Shown: piece by piece, positions 43,045-53,533 of the stretch
Layout of the letters: the number at the start of each line of letters is the position of its first letter
How positions within the stretch are numbered: the stretch's first letter is position 1
Assembly: GCA_029215795.1 (NCBI GenBank)
Contig: JARDYH010000007.1
Coordinates: 92,643,263 to 92,707,262, forward strand
Source: Anniella stebbinsi
Taxonomy: Eukaryota > Chordata > Lepidosauria > Squamata > Anniellidae
Direction of reading: 5' to 3'
Length of the DNA: 64,000 bases
Program-made: the position numbers and the translations under genes
Notes under the pieces: model-generated
The model's input: the letters and a program-made list of their open reading frames with translations, nothing else
Told to the model about the DNA's origin: nothing
The model's database searches: none

Positions 43045-44165
43045 TTTATTTTATTTGTTTCATTTCTATACCACCCAAAAGCCGAAGCTCTCTGGGCAGT
43101 TCACAAAAATTAAAACTACAAAGTAATAATAATAATAATAACGATTTATTTCTTACCCGCCTCTCCGTCTAGATCGAGGCGGGGAACAACAACATGATAA
43201 AATACATAAAACTAATTAAAACATGACAAATATTATTAAAACTGCATTAAAACATCCTAAAACATCCTAAAAACATTATAAAAGTTACACTGGATATGCC
43301 TGCCGGAAGAGAACAGTCTTTATAGCTTTCTTAAATTCTAAAAGACTGTTAAGTTGACGAGTCTCCTCCGGCAGGTCATTCCACAGTCTGGGAGCGGCAG
43401 AAGAGAAGGTCCTCTGGGTAACAGTTGTCAGCCTAGTCTTGGCCGACCGCAGTAAGTTCTTCCCAGAGGACCTGAGCGTGCGGGGCGGATTGTACCGGAG
43501 AAGGCGATCCCGCAGGTAACCTGGACCCAAACCATGTAGGACTTTAAAGGTAATGACCAACACTTTATACTTCGCCCGGAAACTAATTGGCAGCCAGTGG
43601 AGCGATTTTAAAGCTGGTGTAATATGGTCACCCCTAGATGTACCGGTGACCAACCTGGCTGCCATATTTTGAACTAGTTATATTGTACAATATAAAAGTA
43701 CAACCAGAATAAAACCTAGCAGCAATGCAGTGATTTAAAATCACAGCTAAAAGACTAGGATGCTAAAATACTGAGGAAATAAAAAGGTCTTCACCTGCCC
43801 CTGAAAGGAGTACAACTTAGGCACCAGGTGAACCTCTCTAAGAAGCTCATTCCACAGCTGGGTGCCACAGCAGAAAAGGCCCTCTTCCTGGTAGCAATGC
43901 ACTTCACTTCCTTTGGCAGGGGCTCCTAGTGAAGTATCCCTGAAGATGATCATACAGTGGAGGCGATCCTTCAAATAAGCTGGCCCCAAGCCATTTGGGT
44001 CTTTGAGTGTTAATACGCGCACTCTAAATTGGGCCCGGACATGGACTGGCAGCTGATGCAGCTGGAAAAAATACTGGTGTAATGTGGACTCATTAGCCAG
44101 TCCCCGTTAACAATCTTGCTGTCGTTAGGAACCAGCTGAAGTTTTGGGACCATTTGCATGTATAG
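43045..44165 (-). mobile_element. L2-type LINE 3' end, split by another LINE
   Basis: The 3' tail (43045-43120, with CACCCAAAAGCCGAAGCTCT) and the ORF2 C-terminus (43678-44165) flank the copy at 43121-43677. Minus-strand words LFCCGTQLWNELLREV and GLGPAYLKDRLHC identify it. Joined, it aligns with 24711-25215. The host LINE is therefore older than the nested one. Confidence 0.8.
43121..43677 (-). mobile_element. L2/CR1-clade LINE nested in another LINE
   Basis: Minus strand: NMAARLVTGTSRGDHITPAL, LHWLPISFRAKYKVLVITFK, GLGPGYLRDRLLRYNPPRTL and RTFSSAAPRLWNDLPEETRQ to a stop, then the 3' tail and (AAT)n at 43121-43140. The frame is open for about 126 codons. Highly similar to 40039-40676. Confidence 0.85.
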
Positions 44166-44189
44166 ATGTACATTCAGAAATATTTGTTA

Positions 44190-44425
44190 GTATAAGATGA
44201 TTTAAATAGAAATAGAGCACATCTCCTCACAGTTCAGAAGACTGTGACCAGGTGACCTATGTGCCCAACCATTCAACCTGCTGTCCAGGCGCTAACTGTT
44301 GATTTGCAATGGTTCTTGTAGTTCTTTATCTTCAAACCAGACTTGGACAGGACATCCCTTCAAATAGAAGATGTCTTCAAATAGAGGACTGTCCTGTATA
44401 AGAGAGGACACATGGCCAACCTATT
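44190..44425 (-). mobile_element. TAGGGTGGCC(A)-type element, fragment
   Basis: The reverse complement begins TAGGTTGGCCATGTGTCCTC and aligns through GACAGTCCTCTATTTGAAGA, CCTGGACAGCAGGTTGAATG and CAGTCTTCTGAACTGTGAGG with 62426-62650. Noncoding. Confidence 0.55.
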
Positions 44426-44731
44426 TGTGGCACTCCAGATAGCCAATGGCAAGAGATGATGGGAGTTGCAATCCTAAATTTCTAGAAATCCACAAGTTGC
44501 TCCCCTCTGCCGCCTGAACTCCACGGAAGAAAAGAAGGCTATTATAAAAGAAATAATTTATTATTAATATTTTACCCACCACTGCAGCTGAACCATAGGT
44601 CCATTTATCCCACGTTGCCTCTCTACATTGATTCTTCAATGTCAAGTTAAAGGGGTAAAGGGCAGGCTGGATTGAGGTTGGAGAGACAACGGGTAATTTC
44701 ATTTCTGAGGCTTATTGAGATATAAAAATAC

Positions 44732-45183
44732 TAGGGCTATGCACACACACACTCACCCCAATTTGCCTCAGAGGCCAATTAGGATTCAACTCAGTGTGCC
44801 TCAGAACTTCCCCAGCCCACTTCAGATTCTGTTCGGAAGCCAAAGCAATTCAGCTGTTGAGGTTTCCCAGGAAAGCCGCATGCAAGACCGACCAGGAGTC
44901 CATAGGACTTTCCTTCCATTCCCCCACACACACCCTAACACCTTTGCGTTCACTGTGAGCTGCCTGTCCTCCAGGAGAACAGCTCTAGCCTGCCATAGAT
45001 CTCTATCTGCCATCATTTAGAACAGCAGCTCTACAGCAGGCCAGAGCGGTTCTCATAACGCTTTGGGTGCTTTGAGCCAAGATGGCCCAATCCAATCCCA
45101 AATTGGATTTGGGTCAAAGTGGGCTGAATTGCCCTGCTTCAACTTGGATTTGGGGTTCAGGGCTGAGGTGAAAGCACACCCTA
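44732..45183. mobile_element. hAT-like non-autonomous element, TAGGG-TATGCAC family (copy 4, probable)
   Basis: The left end TAGGGCTATGCACACAC and right end AAAGCACACCCTA have the family form. Flanks AAAAATAC (44724-44731) and AAGAAAAC (45184-45191) match at 6 of 8 bases. Subterminal text contains CCAATCCAATCCCAAATTGG and related words in place of GATCCG. Copies with exact ends are at 38708 and 54843, so this looks like an older relative. Confidence 0.55.
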
Positions 45184-45251
45184 AAGAAAACCTTCTTAGT
45201 TCTGGAACACAAAAAATCATGAAGGAGAGACTTACTGTGTCTAAAAAACTG

Positions 45252-45316
45252 GATTCTTGCACTGAGCAGTGGGTTGGATTCATTGGCCTAAATGGCCCCT
45301 TCCAATTCTAGGATTC
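45252..45316 (+). mobile_element. short CR1 3' end
   Basis: GGATTCTTGCACTGAGCAGTGGGTTGG and AATGGCCCCTTCCAATTCTA with GGATTCTAC are the last ~65 bp of CR1. Confidence 0.65.
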
Positions 45317-45836
45317 TACAAAACCACACATCGGTTCAAGGAACTTCACTTTGGAGTCTGCCTTGCCTAATGATGCTGGTGAGCCACCCATTAAGGGTCC
45401 GTTGTTGTATTGGCCTCTGTTTCTCAGTTTATTTTTAATCCCACTTACGCCCACTAGGAATCATGGGTAGCTCACAGTGGAATTTGGCAGCCAGGGATGC
45501 TTTCTTTGTGCCATCAACAAATATACACACACAAAGTTTCAGTGGCTCCATTCAGAGTGCATCAGAGTTAACTGAAAGGCACTGAAATGCATTGCATTGT
45601 TATTCCTGTCAGAAGGTGAGGCTACTGCATCGCTTCAGGACATTCAACACATAATGACACAGCAAATTTCTTAATATAGCAACCAGGAAAAAGCATGTGA
45701 CAGGGGGCAGTTATGCCAGATGGCAGCCATCTCCAGCTTGTGCTCGCCAGATGTGTTCAACTACAATTTCCATTATCCCCAAGCAGCAGAGGAAGAATAG
45801 ATGCCTGCTGCTCACAGGATTTGGACCCAATTTGGA
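45317..45836. other. unassigned sequence
   Basis: A worn hAT-like MITE (CCAGATGTGTTCAACTACAA) at 45715-45785. Otherwise nothing recognised. Confidence 0.35.
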
Positions 45837-46918
45837 AGTTGTTTATACAGAGCCAAGAAGGCAGAAAAGGGCAACTAAAATGATCAAGGGGCTGGAGCAT
45901 CTCCCTATGAGGGAAGGTTACAACAGCTGGGATTGTTTAGTTTGGGAAAAAAGGAGGCTGAGGGGAGACATGATAGAGGCGTACAAAATTAGGCATGGTA
46001 TGGAGAATGTGGAGAGGGAGACATTTTCCTCCCTCTCCCATAAGACTAGAACCCAGGGTCATCCCATGAACATAGGCATGCACGATGGGAGTGCCAGATG
46101 TGCCCAGGTACACCTTAATGTCTCAAGCAATAAGCACCGAATTGAGGTGGCCAATGAGTAGGGATTCAGAGGGGGATCCAGACATAGTGGGAATGGTCCT
46201 TCAGCTGCCCTATGGCTGCTCCACTGTCACCACCCCCAGCAGCAGGAGTGAAAAGGAATCACTCTGCTGAGTGCCTCTCTGCTGGGAGCCAAGCTTCAAA
46301 GAAGCCAGAAGGAGGGCCCCCAGAGGTTAATATTGCCTTATAAGCCCCTCCTCAGGCCAGCGTCACCACAAAGCCCCACCAATGCTGGGGCTTGAGGAGC
46401 ATTTCCACATTCCCCTCCCTCTTCACCTGCAACGACCGTCCTGCAGTCAGGCAAACTGAATGCCGAATAGGATGTCGGTGTCTGCAGTGTTTCATAAATA
46501 AATGAATAAAAATAATGTCTATGATTGAACATTCAATAATTTTTCACCTTTTAAAAAAAGAAATCCCTGGGTGCACACCCTAATGAAACATGCCCATGAA
46601 GCTGTTTGTTGGGAGATTGACAGATGAAAGGAAGTACTTCTTCACACAGCACATAGTTAAACTAAGGAATTCGCTACCACCAGTTTGGATGGCTTTAAAA
46701 GGGAATTGGATAAATTCCTGGAGGAGAAGGCTATCAATGGCTACCAGTTGTGATGGCTATATAGTACCTCCAGTTTTAGAGGCAGTAAGCCTATATACAT
46801 CAGTTGCTGGGGAACATGGGTGGGAGGGTGCTGTTGCATCATGTCCTGCTTGTGGACTAGATGGACCATTGGTCTGATCTAGCAGGGCTCTTATGTTCTT
46901 ACATTCTTATGTTCTTAA
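45837..46918 (+). mobile_element. CR1 LINE 3' part, split by a hAT-like element
   Basis: The left piece (to 46070) reads GGCAACTAAAATGATCAAGG, GGGGAGACATGATAGAGGCG and AACCCAGGGTCATCCCATGAA. The right piece (from 46593) resumes CCCATGAAGCTGTTTGTTGG, AAAGGAAGTACTTCTTCACA and CTAGATGGACCATTGGTCTG, ending in TTCTTATGTTCTTA. It is the UTR region and not the catalytic part. Same orientation as the CR1 at 27043, but a different CR1 subfamily (TTATGTTC tail rather than ATTCTATG). Confidence 0.85.
46071..46592. mobile_element. hAT-like non-autonomous element inserted in CR1 (copy 5)
   Basis: CCCATGAA occurs at 46063-46070 and 46593-46600, a perfect 8-bp duplication across the CR1 break. Near the edges are TAGGCATGCACG and GTGCACACCCTA, which match the TAGGG-TGTGCAC family. 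The outermost bases (CA on the left, ATGAAACATG on the right) do not fit perfectly, so the true ends may have been altered. The interior is unlike the other copies and noncoding. Confidence 0.65.
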
Positions 46919-47353
46919 GACCTTTGAGCAAGGAGGCACAAACATCCCTTGGGAAAAGTTGCTGGCTTGGTCAAAACTCTTCTGTTGTTCCCCAAATTCC
47001 TCAAGAAGAAGAAGAACCTCTACATTTTCTTTCTGTTTCATTTTAGGCAGAACCAAGTCACATCTACAGATGTTCAGAGCTGTAATACTAGTAGGAACTA
47101 GAGTGTTCTATAATGGTTGTGTCAGGTGAATCAGTTTGGGGGGGACGTCATCAGAGAACTGAACCCCAGAGCAGCGGCCATTTTGACTGTCAACTTCTGA
47201 AGAATCCACTTCTGGAGGCTACATCTGATGAATAGGGATGTTACTAGTGCCTGACTGGGTCCAGCAGTCCAGTGGACTCCCCTGAGCCCAGGTCCCCAGC
47301 TTCTGCTTGCTGAACTGCTCACCCCATGGAACCACTCACCAAGTGGCTAAATG
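46919..47353. other. unassigned sequence
   Basis: Nothing recognised. Confidence 0.4.
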
Positions 47354-47361
47354 CCCAACGA

Positions 47362-47679
47362 TAGGCTGACCATATGAAAAGGAGGACAGGGCTCATGTAA
47401 CTAACTGTTGTAGAGAAGAGGGAATTTCAGCCAATGTCATTTGTATGCAATTAGTTCCTGGTGAAATTCCCTCTTCATCACAACAATTAAAGTTGCAGGC
47501 ACTATACTAGAGTGACCATATACAAAAGTAGGCAGGGTCCCTGCAACTTTAACTGTTGTGATGAAGAGGGAATTTCACCAGGAACTAATTGCATACAAAT
47601 GACCCTGGCTGAAATTCCCTTTTCTCTACAACAGTTAAAGTTACATGAGCCCTGTCCTCCTTTTCATATGGTCAGCCTA
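47362..47679. mobile_element. TAGG(G/C)TGACC-family foldback MITE
   Basis: It starts TAGGCTGACCATATGAAAAGG and ends CATATGGTCAGCCTA. Perfect 8-bp duplication CCCAACGA (47354-47361 and 47680-47687). Two inverted ~160-bp halves with the AGAGTGACCATATAC junction near 47511. Confidence 0.93.
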
Positions 47680-47687
47680 CCCAACGA

Positions 47688-48042
47688 GTGGGTCTGGCAG
47701 CCTCCCATCCCCAAAGCAAGCAGCCATTCATGTAGAACTGGCAGCTTGAAGATTTTCATTTACACCTTTACAACCGCCGTTTTCACAACATTACTTTTTA
47801 CGGAAAACAACAAGCCACCATTTTTACACAAATGGTAGCTCACCATGGGGCCGGGCAGCTGCCAAAACCACTCAATGGCTGCAAAGTAGTTGGGCCTGGG
47901 GGGGGGGGGGGGTGAGTGGCAGTGGAGGCTCAGTGAGCGTCTGCAGGGACTGGATAGAGGTGAGTCTTTCCATCCGTACTGATGAAGCAGAATGTTATGC
48001 CATAATAACTTTATTCACCTTTAAGGTGCTTTATGACTCTGG
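47688..48042. other. unassigned sequence with a long G run
   Basis: The G run is at 47899-47912. Nothing else recognised. Confidence 0.4.
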
Positions 48043-48424
48043 CAGGATCTACACATCATCCTCGATGTGCCCTCCCTGCACCACAAACCGCTTCAGAGTG
48101 CATCACCCCGCCTAGCCTGGCTCAAGCCTCAGAGGCTCTGCCCGCGCCGCCGCGGCCGCCACCCTTTCATCCAGACTGGTCCCGGGGAGGGAGGGGGGAG
48201 GGTTGTAAACAAAAGCCAGTGATTGGGAGAGGGATTTCCAATTGCTAACTTTTGTTTACAACCCTCCCTCCTCCCTCCCTGGGACCGGCCGGGATGAAAG
48301 GGTGGCGGTGGCGGCCAGAGCACGAGCAGAGCCTCCGAGGCTTGAGCCACACTAGACAAAGTGCAGCGCTCCAAAGCGGCTTGTGGTGCAGGGAGGGCGC
48401 ATCGAGGACGTCGTGTAGATCCAG
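48043..48424. mobile_element. GC-rich foldback element, CAGGATCTACAC ends
   Basis: CAGGATCTACACATCATCCT pairs with the right end (GGACGTCGTGTAGATCCAG). The arms continue inwards over about 170 bp through CCCTCCCTGCACCACAAACC, GGCTCAAGCCTC, CACCCTTTCATCC and GGTTGTAAACAAAAG, each with its complement on the other side. The loop is about 30 bp around 48225-48250. No target duplication is apparent. Noncoding; the end sequence is compatible with a hAT-like MITE. Confidence 0.7.
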
Positions 48425-48436
48425 TCTCTATGTTAG

Positions 48437-48840
48437 AACCATAGAAGAGTAGAGTTGGAAGGGGCCTATAAGGCCATCAAGTCCAACTCCCTGCTCAGTG
48501 CAGAAATCTACCTTAAAGCATCCCTGACAGATGGTTGTCCAGCTGCCTCTTGGATGCCTCTAGTGTGGGAGAGCCCACCACCTCCCTAGGTCATTGGTTC
48601 CATTGTCATATTGCTCTAACAGTCAGGAAGTTTTTCCTGATGTCCAGCCGGAATCTGGCTTCCTGTAACTTGAGCCCATTATTCCGCGTTCTGCACTCTG
48701 GGTTGATCGAGAAGAGATCCTGGCCCTCCTGTGTGACAACCTTTCGAGTATTTGAAGAGTGTTATCATGTCTCCCCTCAATCTTTTCTCCAGGCTAAACA
48801 TGCCCAGTTCTTTCAGTCTCTTCAGTTGTTTTAGCCAGGC
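48437..48840 (-). mobile_element. CR1 LINE 3' end
   Basis: It begins ACCATAGAAGAGTAGAGTTGG (complement of the CR1 tail) and continues through GGGGCCTATAAGGCCATCAA, TCAGGAAGTTTTTCCTGATG, CTTGAGCCCATTATTCCGCG and GTGTTATCATGTCTCCCCTC. It is the most continuous CR1 copy in the window and serves as the reference for the split copy at 27043-30452. Confidence 0.85.
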
Positions 48841-50225
48841 TGAGATCAGTTATTGTCATAAGAGCTGCATGGTAATAAACATTTATTCTCTCACACTTGA
48901 GTCTCCCATTTCATCCATTTATAAAGTTTGCTGGAAAAAACATAACAAGCAGTCTTGTGTGAATGGATGAATCTGTCAATTCTAATTTCTCATTTTTCCA
49001 GTGGTAAATTCAGTTGGCCCCCCCTTGCCCCCAAAAAAGCTTACATGAAATTCCATACACAGTGTTCTGTGCATTTCTCCCAGTGCGTGCCTTCATGTAG
49101 GCCATTTTGTTTGCTGTTGACTGGAGAAATCCATCACAAGATCCAGAGAAGTGCAAATTTCAGGGCATAATTTGTACTCAAATGCAAATGGAACACATTT
49201 CTCCCCGATGCCCTCATTGTAAGGAAATTCCTCCTGCTTTCCTCAGAATTCCTCAGATGAAAGTTTGGTGAAATTTGTCAACTTGGGATTTCAGTCCCAG
49301 TCCCAGCTGGCCTGTAGTTCTCCTCAGAGCCACTGTGGACGTGATGCAAAAACTCAACTTTCCTTCCGCACCATCAAGCAAGCAAGGTTTCGCTCCTCAT
49401 GCTACAGATGTCAGCTGAGGTGACTCCTTCACCCCAAACCTTTTTAATTGTGGTAGTTCCGGAGTCAAGTAGCTCAATTGAGCAATAATTGCCTCCATAC
49501 TGCCGCCCACACAGACCATGGTAAATAATTAAATGTGGAAATAATATAGCAGATGGAATGCAGCGTGGAGAGAACCAAGAGAAATCAAAATTAATCCTGC
49601 TCAGGCAGCTCTGAGCAGCTGCATTCGGCTGCGGGACTTTGGCAGCCAGAACCTGTGAGTGCCTGGAGGAAATGTCTCACCCCCGAAGATGTGCTTGCCT
49701 AAATGGAGAACGCTCTTGCGGACACTTTCCCATCTGGCAGCAGGCGAGGTAATGCGGGACGGAAGACGGAGTGGGCGCCTGAAGCTGGAGCAATATGGTC
49801 GACAGACAGGGGGATGCTGTAGCGACCTTGCAGAAGGCTGAAGGGAGAGGGATAAAGAGGAAGGGATGAGGAGGGGCAGAGATAGAGAAAAGGGGCTCCA
49901 AGCCAGGGAGGGGAAACAACCCTGCCCTCCTGCCAGACAAATTGGTACATGGAGAAGCGAGACAGGGATGGAGGGAAGAGGGCCAAATAATGGAAGACTT
50001 GCTTTGTGAAAGGGAACCAGCTCCTCAATGCGTTCAGAAAGACTTCGTCTCGTTCGGTTCTGGTGTTGTCAACTGCCCAAGCTCCATCCTAACCCTGCCC
50101 CTGACCCGTTCTTAGGATGCTTGGATATCCTTTCATGGGGATGAAGTATGATGAGTTTTCCAAGGCTCAACACCTCAGACTTCGTTTGGGTTCCTGCTGC
50201 AGCGCCTGACTCAATCTGCAGCAAA
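48841..50225. other. unassigned, comparatively low-repeat stretch
   Basis: No transposon signature recognised from 48850 to 50220. Frames such as 49699-50028 minus and 49677-49940 minus have no domain. Possible location of conserved noncoding sequence, as inference only. Confidence 0.35.
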
Positions 50226-50440
50226 CCGGGCCAGTTCTTGGATTTTCCAGGAATTTTGCAAATTTGCAGCAGGGAAGGTTCGGCAATTTGCACACATTTC
50301 TGAGCAATCTGCACAAATTATGGCTGGATTTGTATAAATTATGCAAGTTGTGGCCAACTTCACGTAATGGTCACAAATTCAGCTGCAATTTATGCAAATT
50401 ATTTAGAAATGTGTGCAAATTGCAGAACCTCCTCCCTCCC
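50226..50440. mobile_element. AT-rich element with AATTTGC/GCAAATT words
   Basis: A series of words such as AATTTTGCAAATTTGCAG, CTGCACAAATTATGGCTG and TGTGCAAATTGCAGAACC, many complementary to one another. The same style is seen at 491-695 and 61995-62090. Ends not fixed. Confidence 0.45.
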
Positions 50441-50850
50441 CCCTCCCAAAAAAAATAAGCGAACAGGTTCCTGGAGTTTGCAGCCTGGCTTGCAGATGCA
50501 AAGCCAGCAGTACACACTGCAGAGCTATGTGGAGACAAGAACGAAGGGGATTTCCCTGTGGTGGACAGCTCTACCAGTTCAGCCCTACTTTGACCCTCTC
50601 TCTGGCTTGTCACAGGGCAGGGCGCAGACATGCCCCCATCCGAGAAGGGGACCAATAACACAGGGGCTGTAGAGGTGCAGCAACCACTAGGGACTCCTAC
50701 AGAAAAGGCCCTGGGGCAGAGCAATGCCCCCACATCCCGTGCCTAAGGAGGCAGCTTTGCCCCCTCCATCTTGCTCTGAAGACCTGCAGCTCCGGAGGGC
50801 ATCGCCCCACTTCCAGGGGCAGTGGGACACTTCCCAGCCCCACTCCAGAG
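50441..50850. other. unassigned sequence
   Basis: Nothing recognised. Confidence 0.4.
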
Positions 50851-51044
50851 CAGTGGAGGCTGGTGACTCCAATGTCAGTGGGGTGGCGAATCCGCTCTGG
50901 GTTTCAGTCAGAACCAATCAGAACACTAAAGACGCTCTCCAAGGTGTGAAGCCAGTGGCCATGTGAAGCACCTTGGTTGGCTCCTTTAGAGTCCTGACTG
51001 GTTCCGACTGAAACCCAGAGCGGATTCAACACCCCCACTGACAG
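50851..51044. mobile_element. CAGTGGAGG-family foldback MITE, right end worn
   Basis: CAGTGGAGGCTGGTGACTCC is intact on the left. The right arm runs through GACTGGTTCCGACTGAAACC and ends at CCCCCACTGACAG, lacking the last ~20 bp of the family. Confidence 0.75.
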
Positions 51045-51259
51045 CTTCAGAGCATGTTCCTTTGTGAAAGGGAATGAACCCAATCCATTTTCTTCAGAGG
51101 AGGCAGAGCCTGAGACAATTGCCTTGCCACAGCTCAACTTCATCTCGCAGTTGGCTTCAGGCTGAAGCAATGCTCCATGTTCCCTCTTTGTCAGTCCACC
51201 TTGTGCCAAGCTTGATCTAGCCAGTGCCACAGTGAGCTGCCAGGGACCCACCTGTAGCC

Positions 51260-51578
51260 TAGGGTGACCAGATAAAATCCAGGTCAGGGCTCATGTAACT
51301 TTAACAGTTGTAGAGAAAAGGGAATTCAGCCAGTGTCATTTGTATGCAATTAGTTCCTGGTGATATTCCCTCTTCATCACAACAGTTAAAGTTGCAGGGG
51401 CCCTGCCTTCTTTTGTATATGGTCACTCTAGTATAGTGCCTGCAACTTTAACTGTTGTGATGAAGAGGGAATTTCACCAGGAACTAATTGCATACAAATG
51501 ACACTGGCTGGAATTCCCTCTTCTCTACAACTGTTAAAGTTACATGAGCCCTGACCTGGATTTTATCTGGTCAGCCTA
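51260..51578. mobile_element. TAGGGTGACC-family foldback MITE
   Basis: It starts TAGGGTGACCAGATAAAATCC and ends CTGGTCAGCCTA. Perfect 8-bp duplication CTGTAGCC (51252-51259 and 51579-51586). The junction between halves reads GGGCCCTGCCTTCTTTTGTATATGGTCACTCTAGTATAG, inverted relative to the copies at 8467 and 47362. Each half is thus itself bounded by end-like sequences. Confidence 0.93.
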
Positions 51579-51586
51579 CTGTAGCC

Positions 51587-52137
51587 TATCCTAGCCTCTT
51601 GCTTTGCTGAGATGCCCTTGCAGGCTTCAGGTCTACTCAAGGGAGATTTTTTTAAAACTGGCCATCAGATTTTTTAAAACTGCTCAGATTTTTTTAATCT
51701 GGCCATCTCAAGCACGAATACCCATTTGACAGCAACTGGCCCATGCGGCCTCCTGGACCCCATGTTTTCTTGGGGTCTGCCAGGGCTTGAGAGCTGAGGG
51801 AGAGCAATGTAGGTTGGGAGGAGGCATAACTCCATGGAAGAATGCATTCTTTGCATGCTGAAGGCCCCAGGTTCAATCGCCATCATCTCCAAGTAGGGTT
51901 GGGAAAACTCAGTGTCGGCAACAGTGGCCTAGTAGACCCATGGCAGCATCCTATGTAGCATAATGTCGCAGAGTGCTATGCAATACAGCACAATTGTGGA
52001 TTGGGCTCCTCATACTACCTTTGATTCCACCCCGCAAAGCTCCTTAAAATCATTTTTTACCAAAAGCCATCCATTCTTTTAGAGGAAAATGCCACCCAAA
52101 TGTTACATGGTGTAAAGTTGGATGGAGAGAAATATGT
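51587..52137. other. unassigned sequence
   Basis: Contains a short triplicated TTTTTTAAAACTG/CAGATTTTTT motif at 51648-51705. Otherwise unrecognised. Confidence 0.4.
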
Positions 52138-52745
52138 TGACCATCAGTTCGGATTTGTCCGGACATGTCCTCTTTTTCGAGGGCTCTGGCAGATCCGGCC
52201 AGAATTCCCATAAATCTTTTGAATGTCCGGAAATGGCACAGGGCAGTGCACACATTTCTAAAGCCTCCGGAAACTGCGCAGATCACCTACGCCATTAGTG
52301 TGGCTGGGAGGATATCTGCGCAAGCAGAGTTATTCTCCAGCCACACTAATGGCAGCGGCAATCTGCGCAGTTTCCTGAGGCCTTAGAAACGTGTGCTTGG
52401 CTCGCCCCACCCCCCAGCCAATTGATGCCTAAAGGATCTCTTAACGCAAGCGTTAAGAGACCCTTCAGGCATCAATTGGCTGGGGGGGAGGGCGAGTCGA
52501 GCACACGTTTGCCAGGCCTCCTGTGCAGATCGCTGCCACCCTCTCTGTCCTAGAAATCTCAAGTCTCACGAGGCTTCCATCGCGCGAGACTTGAGACTTC
52601 TGGAAGAGGTGGGGCGTGCGCGTGCGCCCGCACCAAAGAAGAACACACAGAAGGCGGCAGCAGAAGCAGCATGAGCCCAGGGCACAAGAGGCGCGGCGTG
52701 AAAGGCGGGTGAGGCACAAGAGGCAGGCAAGTCAGGTGCTGTGGT
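52138..52745. mobile_element. compound foldback element with three stem-loops
   Basis: Stem 1: 52250-52320 pairs with 52325-52398 (GCCTC-GGAAACTGCGCAGAT and GCCATTAGTGTGGCTGG with their complements). Stem 2: 52400-52447 pairs with 52450-52498 (AGCCAATTGATGCCT...TCTTAACGC), with a loop of only AA. Stem 3: CTCAAGTCTC at about 52558 pairs with GAGACTTGAG at about 52587. The stem-1 words recur after stem 2 (CAGGCCTCCTGTGCAGATCGCTGCC), giving an A-A'-A order. No target duplication identified. GC-rich and noncoding. Confidence 0.6.
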
Positions 52746-52805
52746 TGAGGCATGCGAGGCGGGCATTCATACAAAGTTAACCAGAATTAACCTGAACTTC
52801 ACATT

Positions 52806-53244
52806 TTTTTATATATAATTTTTATTTATTTCGACATAATAAAACATAAACAACATAAAATACAATACATAACCCTCTACAACCCCCCCCATGCACCCCA
52901 CCCCCATGAGACCGTCTCTTAATCATTCTTCATCTTTCCAAAATTTTAACAGCTCTTTTGAAGGTTGATGTCCCTTCCCCGAACTTAATACATATTCCAA
53001 AAAAGGGACTCCATATTTCTCCAGAATCATTCTTACTGGACATTCCCCTCCTAATTTTCATTCTACACGTCAAATTATCATTCAGTGCCATATCCCATAT
53101 TTCTTTGTACCATTCTTCTATTGTATAGCTTCCTTGTCCTTTCCAATTTTTAGCAATCATTATTCTAACGGGTGCCAGGAGGTTGTTTATCAATTCCCTC
53201 TTAGTTCTATTCTCATTCTCTCTATCCCATACTGCTAGTAGAGT
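52806..53244 (-). mobile_element. 5'-truncated L1-type LINE with 13-bp TSD
   Basis: TGAACTTCACATT occurs at 52793-52805 and 53245-53257. The element's A tail is the T run at 52806-52810. On the minus strand the frame is open from the truncation (LAVWDRENENRTKRELINNL, MIAKNWKGQGSYTIEEWYKE, KILER-stop at 52930). It corresponds to the last ~105 residues of ORF2 and is collinear with the 32-kb copy. A C-rich patch near 52882 matches the G-rich 3' UTR of that copy. Confidence 0.92.
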
Positions 53245-53306
53245 TGAACTTCACATTGACTATCCATTTAATATTGCTAGTACATCAAATGTCTGAGTTG
53301 TGGATT

Positions 53307-53533
53307 GTGGTGTAGTGGCTAAAGTGTTGGACAGAGATTTGAGAGATCTGGATTCTAGTTCCCACTCAGCTATGGAAGCTCACTGGGTGACTTTGGGCCA
53401 GTCACAGACTCTCAGTCCAGCCTACCTCACAGGGTTGCTGTTGCGAGGATAAAATGGAGAAGAGGTGGATTATGTACACTGCTTTAGGTTCCTTGGAGGA
53501 AAAATAGCAGGATATAAATGGAATAAATAAAAT
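53307..53533 (+). mobile_element. tRNA-derived SINE with CORE/MIR-like body
   Basis: It begins GTGGTGTAGTGGCTAAAGTG (A-box region) and has a degenerate B box GGATTCTAGTTCCC. The body is GTGACTTTGGGCCAGTCACA and CTCACAGGGTTGCTGTTGCG AGGATAAAATGGAG; the tail is GGATATAAATGGAATAAATAAAA. Homologous to 10433-10673. Confidence 0.82.
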
